Positions 21,396-34,027 of a DNA stretch of 64,000 bases are shown piece by piece. Origin of the DNA: Neoceratodus forsteri (Eukaryota > Chordata > Ceratodontiformes > Ceratodontidae); the NCBI GenBank assembly GCA_016271365.2, contig CM057456.1:166921501-166985500 (forward strand). Direction: 5' to 3'. The translations under genes and the position numbers were made by a program. Below the pieces are notes generated by a model that searched no databases, was not told where the DNA came from, and was given only the letters and a program-made list of their open reading frames with translations. Numbering within the stretch: the first letter of the stretch is position 1; each line of letters begins with the position of its first letter.

Positions 21396-22405
21396 AGATG
21401 CAAAGGGTAGTAGTAAACGGAGTCCACAGTGAAGAAAGGAGAGTTACTAGCGGGGTACTGCAGGGTTCAGTACTGGGACCGTTCCTTTTTAATGTCTTTA
21501 TAAGTGACATTGCAGAGGAACTGGAAGGAAAAGTATGTCTCTTTGCAGATGACACAAAGATCTGCAACAGGGTTGATACACAAGATGGAGTGGAAAGGAT
21601 GAGAAGGGACTTGGCAAGGTTGGAGGAATGGTCAAATGTATGGCAGCTCAGACTCAATGCAAAGAAGTGCAAGGTAATGCACCTTGGAAACAAAAACCTG
21701 GGGAAGAGTACACAATGGGGGGTGAGATACTGACAACAGTAAAAATGGAAGGGGACCTGGGGGTAATTATATCAGATAACCTAAAGGTGGGCAAGCAATG
21801 TGAGAAGGCAGTAAGGAAGGTTGGGGGGATACTGGGATGCACAGGGAGAGGCATCAATAGTAGAAAACAGGAAGTTGTTATCCCCATCTGGAGTACTGTA
21901 TGCAGTTCTGGAGACCCCGTCTCCGCAAAGACATAGACAGAGTGGAGGCTGTCCAGAGGAGGGCAACCAAAATGGTGCAGGGTCTGCACCAGAAGACATA
22001 CGAAGAAAGACTAAAGGAGCTTAATATGTATACCCTTGAGGAAAGAAGGGAGAGAGGGGACATGATCGAGACTTTCAAGTACCTCAAGAGAATCAACAAA
22101 GTCCAAGAGGGTAGCATCTTTCAGAAAAAGAGATGTGCAAGAACAAGGGTGCACAATTTGAAGATAGAGGGGGAAACGGCTCAGAGGTAATGTGAGGAAG
22201 TATTTTTTTCATGGAAAGGGTTGTGGATGCATGGAACAGCCTCCCTGAGGAGATTGTGGAGTCAAGAACAGTGGGGGAATTCTGTAAGCTGTTGGTTAAC
22301 TAGGATCTGCAGCTTATCTGTTAGGTAGGAAAATGGGCAGACTAGGTGGGCCAAGCGGTCCTTATCTGCCATCAAATTCTATGTTTCTGTGTTTCTATAT
22401 AGAAC
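21396..22405 (+). pseudogene. CR1-clade LINE, RT 3' half and 3' tail
   Basis: It encodes motif B LQGSVLGPFLFNVFI, an intact motif C LFADDTKICN, and WQLRLNAKKCKVMHLGNKN and GDLGVIISDNLKVGKQCEKA. After a frameshift come VQFWRPRLRKDIDRVEAVQRRATKM, YEERLKELNMYTLEERRERGDMIETFKYL. This is the CR1-type post-RT order. The 3' end GGCAGACTAGGTGGGCC, then TTCTATGTTTCTGTGTTTC is typical of CR1 tails. It is 5'-truncated at 21396 and carries frameshifts near 21730 and 21900. Confidence 0.88.
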
Positions 22406-22677
22406 AACATTATGACCACCAAAACAAACAACTTAATGACCTATTAAATCAATACACACACCAGCTGAACCATATACAAACTGCTGTACTAATTAGCACA
22501 CCGAATAAGCACCCTGACAGAAACACAACCTTATCTAACAAGCTCCCTGACAAAAATGCAGCCTTACCTAATAAGCCTCCTGACAAAAACAAAGCCTTTG
22601 GGTACAAAAACAAAAGCACCATGCCCATGTATTATATAAAATAAATTTTAGGCAATTGTGGAATACAAGGCTACATA

Positions 22678-22761
22678 CCTATCTCAGGGGCTAATTAGGG
22701 CAATAATGCCACTCTCCCTTCAGGCTCGTGGCTTATAGTCCCAATTAGCCCCTTCAATAGG
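22678..22761. repeat. 22-bp inverted repeat around an ATTAG-rich core
   Basis: The left arm is CCTATCTCAGGGGCTAATTAGGG (22678-22700). The right arm CCCAATTAGCCCCTTCAATAGG (22740-22761) is nearly its reverse complement. The loop contains GCAATAATGCC, a word also found at the ends of the foldback element at 45640-45789. It may be a small relic MITE. Confidence 0.55.
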
Positions 22762-22769
22762 TATATATC

Positions 22770-23700
22770 CTTTATAGCTAAGGTACGGTAGCTTTTCGAA
22801 TTTTCTGGCACCTCAACCACCAAGCCCTGATTGGAGGCTTCATATTCCTGCACTGTTCTGATTGGCTGCAGTGCCTCTGCATTGTGCAGGTGGCTTTGCT
22901 CAGGGAAAAACTAATGGGAACTCTGAATCGCTTTCACCTCGCTTCTTTTTCTCACTGCTCAGCCTGTTAATTTTAAATTCTGCAGCTAGTTACAAGTGTT
23001 TACTACTTATTTTTTGTTATTAGCCAGATTACAGTATATTCCTGTTCAAGCCTATTAGTGATTACAGCTCTCTTGTTGAAATTATCAGCCTGGGAAACTT
23101 AGAACTGTAGCTGTTTTACACGATCTGCTTGAAACTGTTTCGTCCAACTACAGCTTATTTCCTGCTGAAGCCCTTTGTGACCGACTCATGCAAAGGGAAT
23201 TCACGTGTTAATTTCTTTTCCTTCCCCTAGACCTTCCTTCCAAGCTGCCCCTTCCCCTGCTTACCACCCTCCGCTAGCTCCCTGTCTCCTTTTCTCTGTA
23301 TCCCCACCCCCCTGCACTCTCAATCTAGCTAAGCATCTGCCCCCCAACTTAACCTGCCATAACTGACCTTGCTTTTCTTCCCTTTCCAGGATAGGAGCCC
23401 TGACCACAGGCCTCCCTCCCCCTCAGCTGAAGACTTGCTCTCTTCCCTGCAGTGTGGCCAGTCTTGAACAGCTTCACCACTGCTTCTACAGCCACCAGCC
23501 AAAGGCACTCAAGCTATATCCCTTGGTGCTTCATGCCGGCTACCCACCACCTCCACCTCCCACCCTATCTGGGTTTTTCTCATATAGTTCCAATCTGTCA
23601 CATGACTAGTGCTTGTGATTTACTAAGTCCCTAGATTTGCATTAGCAGGTTATACTATCTTGCAGCTAGCAAGCTGCTATTTAATTACAGATCCCTGGCT
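22770..23700. other. Stretch without a recognised gene, becoming pyrimidine-rich
   Basis: No supported coding sequence. From about 23160 the plus strand is strongly C/T-rich, and this may be the 5' part of the LINE downstream. Confidence 0.35.
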
Positions 23701-26700
23701 GTCACTGCCATTCATTGTATAACTTTTATCACCTAAGCCTTTTTGTTGATCCTCCTCACAACCTTGACCAGGTCTTTTATTTACTCAGCCTACCCTGCCA
23801 AATCTTACAATACTGCTTGCTCTTATGCATTTTTATATTGTTTTCATACAGAGTGAAGCCACTACCTCCCACATCAAAAATGCAAACCCATTTCTTCTTT
23901 CTCCCCTCCCCAGGTTTTATCCCTCATCTCTCCTTCTCTCATTACACCCACTGTTACATCCCTCCCCCCTACTTTCCCTGCTGCTTCCTTCATCCTTGCA
24001 TTCACTCTCACCGCCCCTTTCAAAATATGGTCTTACCTTCCCCTCCTCCCTCCTGCTTCTCTTTTTCCTCTTCCTAGTTATTTTGCCTATCTTCACCTTT
24101 GAATCTCCTTTTCTCCATCCCCTCCCTCTTCCTGATCCTCCCTAAATTCCAAGCTACAAAACAAATGTCCTAAACTAGATTATTTTATCCTGGTCCTCCT
24201 CCTTCTCTTATCAGGTAATATCCACTGTAAACCTGGCCCTCCTTCATTACTTTCCTCAGCTGTCACCCCTAACTCAAATACACCTAGCTCCCCAGCATCC
24301 ACAGTTATCCCCAATGGGCTGAAACTTCTTCACTTGAACATCTGCAGCCTGCTACACAAACTTAATCTTATCCAAACTCTAGTGGTCTCACACACTCCAG
24401 CATTTTAATTATAACAGAGACTTGTTTCACTAAAAGCATCCCAGACAATGCCATCCCTATTCCTGGGTATTCCCTCTCCAGACAAGACCGGGTAGGATGG
24501 GTGGGGGAGTGGCCATGTATATCCAGTCCTCATTGTAATTTACAACTATTCTATCTTCTTCCCTCCCAGCTACTTATGAAGCCCTAGTCACCCATATTAC
24601 ACTTCCTTTCACTGTCCCAATTTTCATAGCTGGCATCTACTGTTGTCCAAGCACTCAACCCTCAGTTGTGGTGGAGCTCATATCCTCCATTACCTCCATC
24701 TCACACTCTGGATAGCTGTTCATATTGGGTGATTTGAATCTAAATTGGTTGTCTCTGAAGTTGAATAAGATACAGAATGATGCTGCTGCAGTAAACCTCA
24801 CTCAACTTATCCTTGAGCATACATGTACATATCATAAAAATCACAATCACACCCTGCTTGACTGGGCACTCACTACACATCCACACCATGTCATCAAGTC
24901 AGGTATCTTCCTAGATACCCTTAGTGACCACAACCCCATCTTCCTGGTTCGTAAGGTCCATCGACCCAAACCCCCTCACAAAATCATTCAGCTTCACTCC
25001 TTTAAATCCTTAGATCTTGACCCACTCCACTCTGAACTTGCCTCCACTGACTAAGCCACTCTCTCCTCTGCCCCTTCCACTGACCATGTCCTCACTCACT
25101 TCAAGGAAAATTTTGTCTCCACCTGGAACACGTTCACTCCCTTCAGGTGGATCAGAGTTCGTGGGATACACCTCCCCTGGATTGCCCCAGTATTACTGGC
25201 CTGCCTCAGGGAACATGACTGGACCTGGAAAAAACATAAAACATCAAAGCTCCCCAGCTACTATGTCATGTACAGAATGTTCTGCAACTCCTGTCACAAA
25301 GCTACCAGATTGGCAAAGTCTGAATATTTCAAAACTTCATTCCTCACAAACATAAACACCCCCCTCCAAATTATGGTGGGTGGTCCATGCCCTCTTCTCC
25401 CCTCCCTTTCACCCCCCCCTTAGTTCTCAAAATAAATAATTCCCTGGTATCTGACCCCTGCTTGGTAGACAATGAATTTAATGCCTACTGTGCCACGACT
25501 CTACTAAGCTCCCTCCCTCCCCACCGACTCACCTCCTCGTACTTACCTCCACAACCTGCATCTGACTTCCCCCCTTCCCCTTCTCCACCATCTCCTCTGA
25601 TGAAGCTTTAAGTGCCCTCCTCTCCCTTAACCCCTCAAAAGGTTCCTCACTGGATAACCCTGATCCTAAACTTTTCTACCTGTCTGCTCCTTCTATTGCC
25701 TACCATATTTCTTTCATTTTAAATCTCTCCTTTATGTCTGGTCTAATTCCCACCTCCTGGAAACACATTGTTGTCCTTCCCTTCCCCAAGGACAGTGACC
25801 TTTCTGCTCCTGGTAACTACTACCCCACCTATCTCTCCTTCCTACCCTTGCTAAACTCCAAGAACACCTCGTTCTCTCCCAACTTTCCTCCTTTCTCTCT
25901 GACTCCCCCTTTTCAACCTGTTTCAGTCTGGTTTTCGGAAGAATCATTTACAACCTCCCACCTAAGGCTCACTGACTCAATCCTTACTGGGATGGACAAT
26001 GGCCTGCTCACTTCAGCCATCTTTGCTGACCTAGCCAAAGCGGTCTAGACTGTCTTTCATACACTGCTTCTTCATTCCCTTTCTGCAGAAAACCTGTCCT
26101 GATCTGCAGTAAATTGGTTTAAATCCTACCTCATCGGTAGGACTCAATTGGTAAGGATCTCTGATTCTACTTCCCCTCCACTCCCAAGTAACACTGGAGT
26201 CCGTCAGGGCTCAGTGCTTGGTCCCCTGCTTTTCTCCATCTTCCTTAATGATCTTTCTACAGCCTGCTCCACCTCCTCCATCCACATGTATGCCAATGAT
26301 ACTGTCTTGTACAGCTCTGGAAAAAACCTTGCTGCTGTGGAAACCAGCTTACAGCATGGCTTCAATCAGGATCAGCTCTGGTTTGCCTATCACCAGCTCA
26401 TCCTAAACACCAAGAAGACAGTCTCTATGACATTTGGCACCAGGCAGAGACTCTCTAGGCTCACTGGCCTGCCCTCCTTCCACACCCTCGATGGGATAAC
26501 TCTTGAGGACACATCCTCATTTAGATATCTTGGGGTTTGGTTATACCAACACCTCAACTTCTCTGTACATGTTGATGCCATCCTGAAGAAACTGTGCCCC
26601 AAGCTTGATGCCCTGTACAGGAACTGTAGTTGCATCCCACTGACTGCGAGGCATGAATTTGTCCAGAAGATGATACTCCAATTTTTGACTACTGTGATGA

Positions 26701-27655
26701 AGTCTATGGTGCTACTCCCAAATCCTCCCTGACCAAACTGGATACTCTCTTTAACTCCTTCAACCACTTTGCCCTTGACTATCCCTCTTGTATTCATCAC
26801 TGTGAAATCTTTCATGCTCTAGCCTTTCCTCGACTGTCAAACAGGCACCTATCCCACTGTACCAAACTGACCTCCAAATTCTGATTTGGTAAACTCCCTT
26901 CTTACCTCTTATCTTCCCTCTCCACGCCTTGCCCACCCTCCCATTCCCTCAAATCTAGCGACACACACACACCTTGATGGTCCCATGCCATTCTACCCTC
27001 ATTGGCCAGTCTGGATTTGCCCACCACTTCCCTAAAATCTGGAACTCCCTCACCCTTCAAATACATCACTCTTCTTCCACCTACTCCCTTAGTACTGCCC
27101 TCCACAGTTTCCTCTCTTCCAGCTGTTCCTGCTTTAATCCTCCTTACTACCTCTATACAGTACCTTGTTCCTGCTTGCCAGCCCCCTTGCAGGGTTCTCA
27201 TCATCCTGAAGTGGTAATAGGTTTTAGCTGTCTCCCCCCCACTATCCTCCTTTTCCACTACACCTCCTTACAGCGCTTCTTAGCTACTTCCCTCCCTACT
27301 CCTTCAACTGCACTTGTTTTCTGCCTTTGAGCCTAGCACTGGGAACATTATTGCACTATGATTGTACTGTTGCATTATTGCACCATCTGTAATACTGTTT
27401 CTTAGATCCGTGTGCTCCTATTTGTTATTTTACTTTTACAAGCTGCAATTGTCTGTAATGTGCCCTAAGTGTTGTATTATATTGTCTACCTGCTTCCTAC
27501 ATAATCTGTAACTGTTCTTACCATCTCTTATCTGTCTAATCTCTGTTTTATTACCCTCATTGTACCCCTTCCCCCCATCACACCATGAGACGAGCAACTT
27601 GTTCAGTGTGCATTCCTGGTGAAGCATTTCAATAAATAAAATAAAATAAATAAAT
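23700..27655 (+). pseudogene. L2-like LINE, nearly full coding span, decayed
   Basis: After a C/T-rich leader, the endonuclease starts near 24310 (KLLHLNICSLLHKLN). It continues with MGDLNLNWLS (24725) and LDTLSDHNPIFL (24920). RT text includes NYYPTYLSFLPLL, a motif A region near 25990-26040 (GMDNGLLTSAIFADLAKAV), motif B GVRQGSVLGPLLFSIFLNDL, and motif C YANDTVLY, in which the first aspartate of YADD is asparagine. Post-RT text follows (QLILNTKKTVSMTF, SFRYLGVWLYQHL). The 3' end is an AATAAAATAAATAAATA tail near 27630-27655. The 5' boundary is uncertain. It is the same family as 2404-3787. Confidence 0.85.
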
Positions 27656-28589
27656 ATTGCATACCACAGCTGCCTAGAATTTATTCTATCTATATGTGTA
27701 TCTGTATCTAGATAAATATAGATATATATAGATATCAATAGATAGATAGATAGATGAATGCTAGGTCATGTGGTGCATGAGTAAAATATATCCATAGATC
27801 AGATTAAAAAGGCAACTTTAAATTCAGAGGAACATTAAGTTAACATTTGACAAAACTTCTGATGCATTCATTGATAAGTGGAGTCAGCAGGAGGTCTGGG
27901 TGTTTGTGTACTGTAGGCATTGTTCTCTGCTGTTTGTAGGAGAATGTGTCATGCACCCCCTGCTAGTCAATGATTCATCCTTACCCTTCTGTTGACAGAA
28001 AAGGCAAATGTGTTCCCTAACATAAAAGCAACCTGTGAAAGCCTTTTGCAGGTACTATTAAGGTGGAGTCTTTTGAAATATGGCAGTAATAATATAAAAA
28101 CAAAGATAAAAGATCGAATCATTTCCTTTTGGGTGAAAATGGCAATGTTGCTGCAGATGAAAACTGTGGCAAAATTGTACCTCAGTTTTCCCTTGCGACC
28201 AAATTGTAAAAGTAAAATCTAGGAGTCAAATATAGGGTTTGCTAAAGAAGGTAAGATATTTAGTTTGGTGGGCCTGATACATTATTCAAAATCACCTTCA
28301 GCTGGTGTTTTATTCAATACCTAGTTAGTCTGAACTGTGTTCCCAAAGAAATCCACCCAGGTGTCAAATAATAAACTCTGTGCTCTGACTCTTTCAATGT
28401 TCTGGTCTCTTGGTAACCTGTAGTCTGACTTACCTGAGACTGGCATGCTGGTACGTTTGCTGGTGAAGATGGATAGTTCACTGGTTTCTGGCATTGGCAT
28501 CCTTTCTAGCAGGCTAGATAGTTTGCTGCTGGCAGAATGGTTAGCTTAGTGGTTTCTGCTAGAATGTGGGAACAATGATGAGATACTAT
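27656..28589. other. Non-coding stretch with TAGA-type microsatellite
   Basis: Positions 27685-27760 hold GATATA/GATAGA repeats. The remainder has no recognisable gene. Confidence 0.45.
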
Positions 28590-29135
28590 GCTACTCTGCC
28601 TATGGCAGAAGTCCATTCTGGTGACAGTAGACCTTCTAGGAAGGGTTGTTCTGGCAGCAGGGTGGGTGCTCCAGACAATGAGTAGTCATTCTGACTCTCA
28701 GGGTAGGCATTTTGTCCCACATAGTGGTCATTCTTACTCTAGGGTGGGCACAGACATGGGTATTCCAGCACAGTGGTGTGAATTCTTGTCCTAGAGTGGT
28801 CATTGAGGTAGAGAAGGTGGGAATTCCAGCCCAGGGTATATATTGAGGCACAGAAGGTGGGCATTATGGCCCTGTTGGGTATTCTTGCCCAAGAATGGAC
28901 ATTGAGGAACATCGGATGGGCATGCCAGCCCCATGGTGGATATTATGGCCCAAGGGTATGCGCTGAGGCACAGAGAGAAGGCATTCTATCCCCACACAAT
29001 GGATATTCTGTCCTCAGGGTGGCACATTTAGGCACAGAGAGTTGGAATTCCTGCCCTAGGGTTGGTATTCTGTCCCTAGGGTGGGCATTTTGACCATAGA
29101 GTTGGCACTAAAGTAAATAATGTGGCCATTCTTGC
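28590..29135. repeat. Degenerate minisatellite A (GTGGGCATTCTGGCCC type)
   Basis: Units of roughly 40-50 bp recur, built from words like GGTGGGCATTNTGNCCC, CCCAGGGT and GAGGCACAGA. Short ORFs across it are repeat translations, not genes. The same unit type recurs at 46690-46980, again followed by minisatellite B, so the two loci are copies of one larger repeat. Confidence 0.7.
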
Positions 29136-29139
29136 TCTA

Positions 29140-30500
29140 GTGTGGGCATTGTGGTCAGCTGGGGAGGAGAGCCTGGTCTGGGGGCTAGGAGGGTAGCCCA
29201 GGTGTATGGTGGCTGGTTAGCAGGGGGGCTTGGTCCAGGGCTTGGGGGTGGTCTAGGTGCAATAAGGATGATCAGCTGGAGAGGAGGGTCTGATCTGGGG
29301 TCTAGAAGAGAAGCCAAATTGCTGGGAAGAAGTTCAGCTAGTTGTGGAAGGACAGTCCAGGTGCTGGTAGGGCGGTCCTGTTGATGGAAAGTTGGCCAGC
29401 TGGGAAAAGCAGGCTGGACTATGGCCTGCAGGGATGCTCTAGGTGCAGCAGTGCTGCTCAGATGGAGGAGCAGAGGCTGACCAAGGGACTTGGTGATTCA
29501 GCTGCTGAGTGCAAGGTAAGCTAGGGGTAGGAGGCTGGTTCAGGAACTGGAAGGGTGTTTCTGCTGCCAAGGAGCTTGTCAGCTGGCAAGGGAAGGATGG
29601 TCTGGGGCCTGGAAGCATAGTCCAGGCACAGTGAGGCCGGTTGACTGGGAAGAAGAGACTGGTCCAGTGGCTGGAAGAGTAGTCCAGCTGCTGGGAGGAA
29701 AGTCACTAGGTCAGGGGGGCTGGAAGAGTGGGGCTGCTGGGAAGTGGGTCAGAGGTTTAGAAAAATTGTCCAGGTGATGGGAGGATAGGCTGATCCAGGA
29801 GCTGGAAGAGTGGTCAACTTGGGTCAGGGTCTGGTCCTTGGGATGAAAGGGTGATCCAGGTGCTGGGAGGGTGGTGGCTGGAGATCATAGGCTGGATTAG
29901 GGGCAGGAATTTATTTATTTATTTAGTTTTTGTTTACTGGGTAGGTGCTCTAGTCATAGGAATGACTATTTTCAGGCACGACCTGGGAATGGTGGTCCAG
30001 GTGCTGAGAAAGTGGTCTGCTAGATGTTGGAGGATGGCCCAAGGCCTAGAAGGGTGCCCCAACTACTTGAATGCAGATTTGCTTGGGTAGGAAGCTGGTC
30101 TCATGGCTGGAAAGGTGGTCCCACTGCTAGGATGCTGTTCAGCTGGGGAGGGGATGCTGGTCCAGGGCCTGAAAAGGTAGTGCAGTGGTAGGGAGGCTGG
30201 TTGGCTGAGCATTAGGGGCTGTTTTGGAGTCTGTAAGAGTAGTCCAGTTACTGGGAGGAAGGTCAGCTAGCAGTGGGAGTCTGAGCTGGGGTCTGGAAAA
30301 GTAGCCAGCTGGGGGTTGGAGGTGGGTTCTTCAGCTGAAAGTTTGTCCCAGCTGCTGGGAGAGTGATTGTCTGGGAATCGTAGGTGGCTGAAATGGTGTT
30401 CCAAGATACTGGAGGGTGGTTTGTGGTCAGGTGACTGCTGATCTAAATTTTAGAAGGGTGTAGATAGTACAGGGTTGATGGTCAAATGAGGTGCGGCTGA
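29140..30500. repeat. Degenerate minisatellite B (CTGGTCCAGGGGCTGGAAG type)
   Basis: Units of about 60-65 bp contain CTGGTCCAGG, GGCTGGAAGRGTGGTCCAG, CTGCTGGGAGG and GTCAGCTGGG in varied order. It is interrupted at 29911-29988 by a SINE tail fragment. The same unit recurs at 46985-47215. Confidence 0.75.
29911..29988 (-). mobile_element. V-domain SINE, 3' tail fragment
   Basis: It is a TTTATTTATTTATTTAG tract followed by TACTGGGTAGGTGCTCTAG and ATTTTCAGGCACGACCTGGG. This matches the first 78 bp (the 3' end in element sense) of the full SINE at 7625-8080. Confidence 0.75.
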
Positions 30501-30540
30501 TCCTGGGGTCAAGCCCCTTTAAAAGACTTTGTAGGGTCTC

Positions 30541-30548
30541 ACACCCTC
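30541..30548. repeat. Left copy of 8-bp hAT target duplication
   Basis: ACACCCTC here pairs with ACACCCTT at 34020-34027, one mismatch. Eight bases is the duplication length of hAT elements. Confidence 0.8.
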
Positions 30549-30747
30549 TAGAGATGCAGCAAATTTAAAATCCACTGGCGAAGTGAATGTGAAGTGGCCA
30601 CTTTGCGTTGGCACTTCGCTACGCGGAGTGGCACATAGGAAAGGCTCACTTTGCCTTGTTATTATTACTTCACGTTGTCATTCTGCCTTAAACACAAAGT
30701 AAGGTGGAGTGACAACAATATTGGCAGCATCCCACCCACACAGTCAC

Positions 30748-31015
30748 CAGAATGAATGTGCATCCCCAAAGTGCTACTGTCTTGTGTCCAGAAAACTCCC
30801 CAGTGCTGATGAAGTGAAATGAGAGTGTAACAAGAAATGCAAAGTCTCCCAGAATTAATGACGCACTCAGTCATGCGCGCAGTGGTCAGGTCACACACAG
30901 AGTCACCAGAATTAACGTGCATCCCCAAAATGTTACTGTCTTGTGTCCAGAAAATTCCCCAGTGCTGACGAAGTGAAATGAGAGCGTAACAAGAAATGCA
31001 GTCTCCCAGAATTAA
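30748..31015. repeat. Two tandem units of about 155-165 bp inside the hAT element
   Basis: The unit CACCAGAAT, GTGCATCCCCAAA, TACTGTCTTGTGTCCAGAAAA, GAAGTGAAATGAGAG, CAAGAAATGCA is present twice. It is homologous to the 153-bp units at 54040-54505 (CCAGAATTAATGGCGCACTCAGTCATG, GCATCCTCCTTGTGTGCAGAAAAT). Confidence 0.75.
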
Positions 31016-32330
31016 TGCTGCCCTGCAAATGCACATACAGATTAAGATTGTGCTGCACACTCAAGGAATGCATACAAAAAGGCACAATAACACCTAACCA
31101 GTGCTCACAAGTCACAAATCCAAATCTGGAAAGGAATACATTTTGCCAGTTGGGGGATTAGTGCACGGCAGTAACAATCCACTACCAGTAAAGATACCAC
31201 AAAGCAGTATAAAAAATTCATGCAGGTGCAGTGGATAGCAGGTTTACATGCTGCAGTTACTCTGTAACACAATAAAAGGTGTCTGATTTAATGGCATGCG
31301 TCGCACGCACACTAACATACACTACAGGTAATGCGTAGCAAATTGAAAACCTTTAGTGATATAACCAAATGGTTTAAACAAACTGAAATTATACACTGTT
31401 GCACCATAACAATTAGCAAAAAAATTTCAAGAATTACTGAAAATATTACTGTGTGCACATTAACACAGTTATACAAGAAAAATATAACCAAAACAGAAAG
31501 ACTGCCTTTTTCTCCCAGCTACTCTACCTACACCACAAATACGCCCCTCCCTCAAAGCACACTTCACAGTACACAGACTGACTGTTCTAAATTAACATTC
31601 AAAATCCATACACAACAATAAACACTCGATGATATGAGCACAGGAGGGTTTCCTACAATCGATGTACTAAATTTTTAACACAAAATATTACTCAGAAAGG
31701 CATTTTAAACAGCTTTCAGAGGTTTTGAATCGCCGAGCTCTGAGAGTAAACTGTCTCCAGCTACCACTGCACACACACTACCCAGGCCAGAACTGAGGCT
31801 GTACCAAACAATCTAGAGCCCATGTGACCTGCAATCCCATGAATAACTGCAGAATTTCATTTGGAGCTCAATTACAGGTCAAAGTGAGGTGAATTACATT
31901 GATTTCAATGTACCTCGCCTTAAAATTGGTGGAGAAGTGGTTTGGGGAAGGAGAAATAACACAGTCATTTGTTTCAATGGACTTTGCGGTCCTCATTATG
32001 AAGTGAAGTACTCTGCTTCACATTGTGGAGTTATCCACGGATTCCACGTTACTCAGTGAATCACTTCACAGAGCAAATTGGGGCCACTTCACCCACCACT
32101 ACTTACAGTACTGTAACTCACATGCTGTACGGGAAGGAATGCTATTGCCTATGGCTGTACTTCCCTGATGAGCTGTAGCACAATACTCCCCGACTTAAAA
32201 ACTCTTATTAATGAGTACAATAGTGGAGTGGTGAAGCCTGGAGAGATACTACAAAACATGCTTACAGTACATCCAAGTAACTAGCCAAAAAATGAATGTT
32301 GTGATTTGTGACGTGATCATGAATCATGAT

Positions 32331-32462
32331 TTTTTATTTTATTTTATTTAGTTTTTGTTGACCGGGTAAGTGCACTAGACAAATCCTGCCTATTTTCAGG
32401 CACGACCCGGGGGAGGGGGATACAGATGAATGCCAACTGACCTTGAACCAGATTAAGCTGTT
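32331..32462 (-). mobile_element. V-domain SINE, 3' tail fragment inside the hAT element
   Basis: It matches the first 130 bp of the SINE at 7625-8080, from the TTTATTTTATTTAG tract through CTTGAACCAGATTAAGCTGTTG. It interrupts one of two internally duplicated blocks of the hAT element, so it inserted after that duplication. Confidence 0.8.
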
Positions 32463-34027
32463 GTTGTGACTGCATTTGTTACCGTGATGATGAAGAACAT
32501 AACTCGGTGTCGACAGTGTGAGATAATCAATACGGAACTGTATTGGGAATGCAAATGCCTACGGCTGTACTTCCCCGATGAACTGTAGCACAAACTCCCC
32601 AATTTAAAAACGCTTATTAATGAGTACAATGTCGGGGTGGTGAAGCCTGGAGAGATACTACTAAACATGCTTACAATACATACAAGTAACTAATCAAAAA
32701 ATTAGTGTTGTGATTCGTGACATGATCGTGAATCATGATTTGTGACTGCATTTGTGATCGTGATGATGAAGAATGTGATTTGCATCATGAATGACTCGTG
32801 ATGATGGTCCTGACTTAAAATTGCATATTAATGAGTACAATGTTCATGCAGAATTATGCACCACACCTGTCCAGTACTCTGAAGGGAAGCCAAAGAAACA
32901 ATTGTGACTTAAGTTTCAGATGGAGATTGGGCCTTAAAGAGATACAAATGCACAGACAGATTAAGATTGTGCTGCACACTGAAGAGACACAGATGCAAAG
33001 GCACAACACCTAATCAGTGCTCACCATCAGAAATTCAAATCTGGAAAAGAATACCTTTGCCGATTGGGGCGGGCCGCGGGGGGAGGGCTCAGTGTACTGC
33101 ACTGCTGCAGTAACAGTCACTAGTACTAGTACCAATAAAGATACCACAAAGAAGTACAAAAATCACACAGCTGCAGTGGATAGCAGGTTCAGATTGCTGA
33201 AATTATGTGGCACACTAAAAGGTGTCTGATTTGATGACATGCATCACACACATACTCACACACACTCTAAGTAATGCGTAGCAAATTGAAAACTTCAGTA
33301 ATATAACCACATATTTTAAACAAACTAAGATTATGCACTGCTGCACCACAACAATCAGCAAAAAAATGGCAAGAATTATTGAAAATATTACTGTGTGTAC
33401 ATTAACACAGTTATATAAGAAAAACCTCACCAAAACAGAAAGCACTGTCTTTTTCTCCAAGTTAATCTACCTACATCACAGATATGCCCCTCCCCCAAAG
33501 CACACTTCCACTGTCTCTCAGTAAACAGACTGAATGTTGTACATTAACATTCAAAATCCACACACAAACAATAAACGCTTGATGATATGAGCACAGGAGG
33601 GTTTCCTATAATCGATGAACTAAAGTTTCAGCAAAACAAATGACCCCAAAAGGCTTTCTTAACAGCTTTTAGAAGGTTTGAATCACAGAGAGCTCTCAGA
33701 GTAGATTGTCTCCTACAGCTTCCTATACACACTACCCTAAACTGAGGCTGTGCAGAACAATCTAGAGCTCATGTGACCTGAAATCCCATAGATCACTGCA
33801 AAATTTGCCTTAGTAGCTTAAAAACAAGGCAAAATGAGGCGAAGTACATTGTTTTCAATGTATTTTACCTTAAAAATTGGTGGAGCAGTGGTCTGGGAAG
33901 ACGAAGTTACCCATTATAACGCAAAGTACTCTGCTTTGTGTTGCAGAGCACTCCGCGAATTCACCTTCACTCCGTGAATCACTTCACGGAGTGAATTAGA
34001 GCCACTTTGCCCATCTCTAACACCCTT

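Larger units (their letters stand above)
30549..34019. mobile_element. Non-autonomous hAT element, 3.47 kb
   Basis: The left end is TAGAGATGCAGC. The right end, reversed, is TAGAGATGGGCAAAG. An 8-bp target duplication flanks it, and a paralogous empty site lies near 47.2 kb. The subterminal regions share words such as GCGAAGTGAATGTGAAGTGG and ACGGAGTGAA. No transposase is encoded. Inside are a two-unit tandem repeat (30748-31015), a large internal duplication (31250-31620 matching 33195-33545) and a second one (32105-32330 matching about 32540-32720). A SINE tail fragment lies at 32331-32462. The left 130 bp and the tandem unit match the element starting at 51348, which carries genes. That element is the likely autonomous relative. 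Confidence 0.85.

Noticed and set aside
23715..24145. Ser/Pro/Leu-rich open frames
   Set aside because: The region is C/T-rich LINE leader sequence. Compositional bias explains the open frames and no domain is visible.
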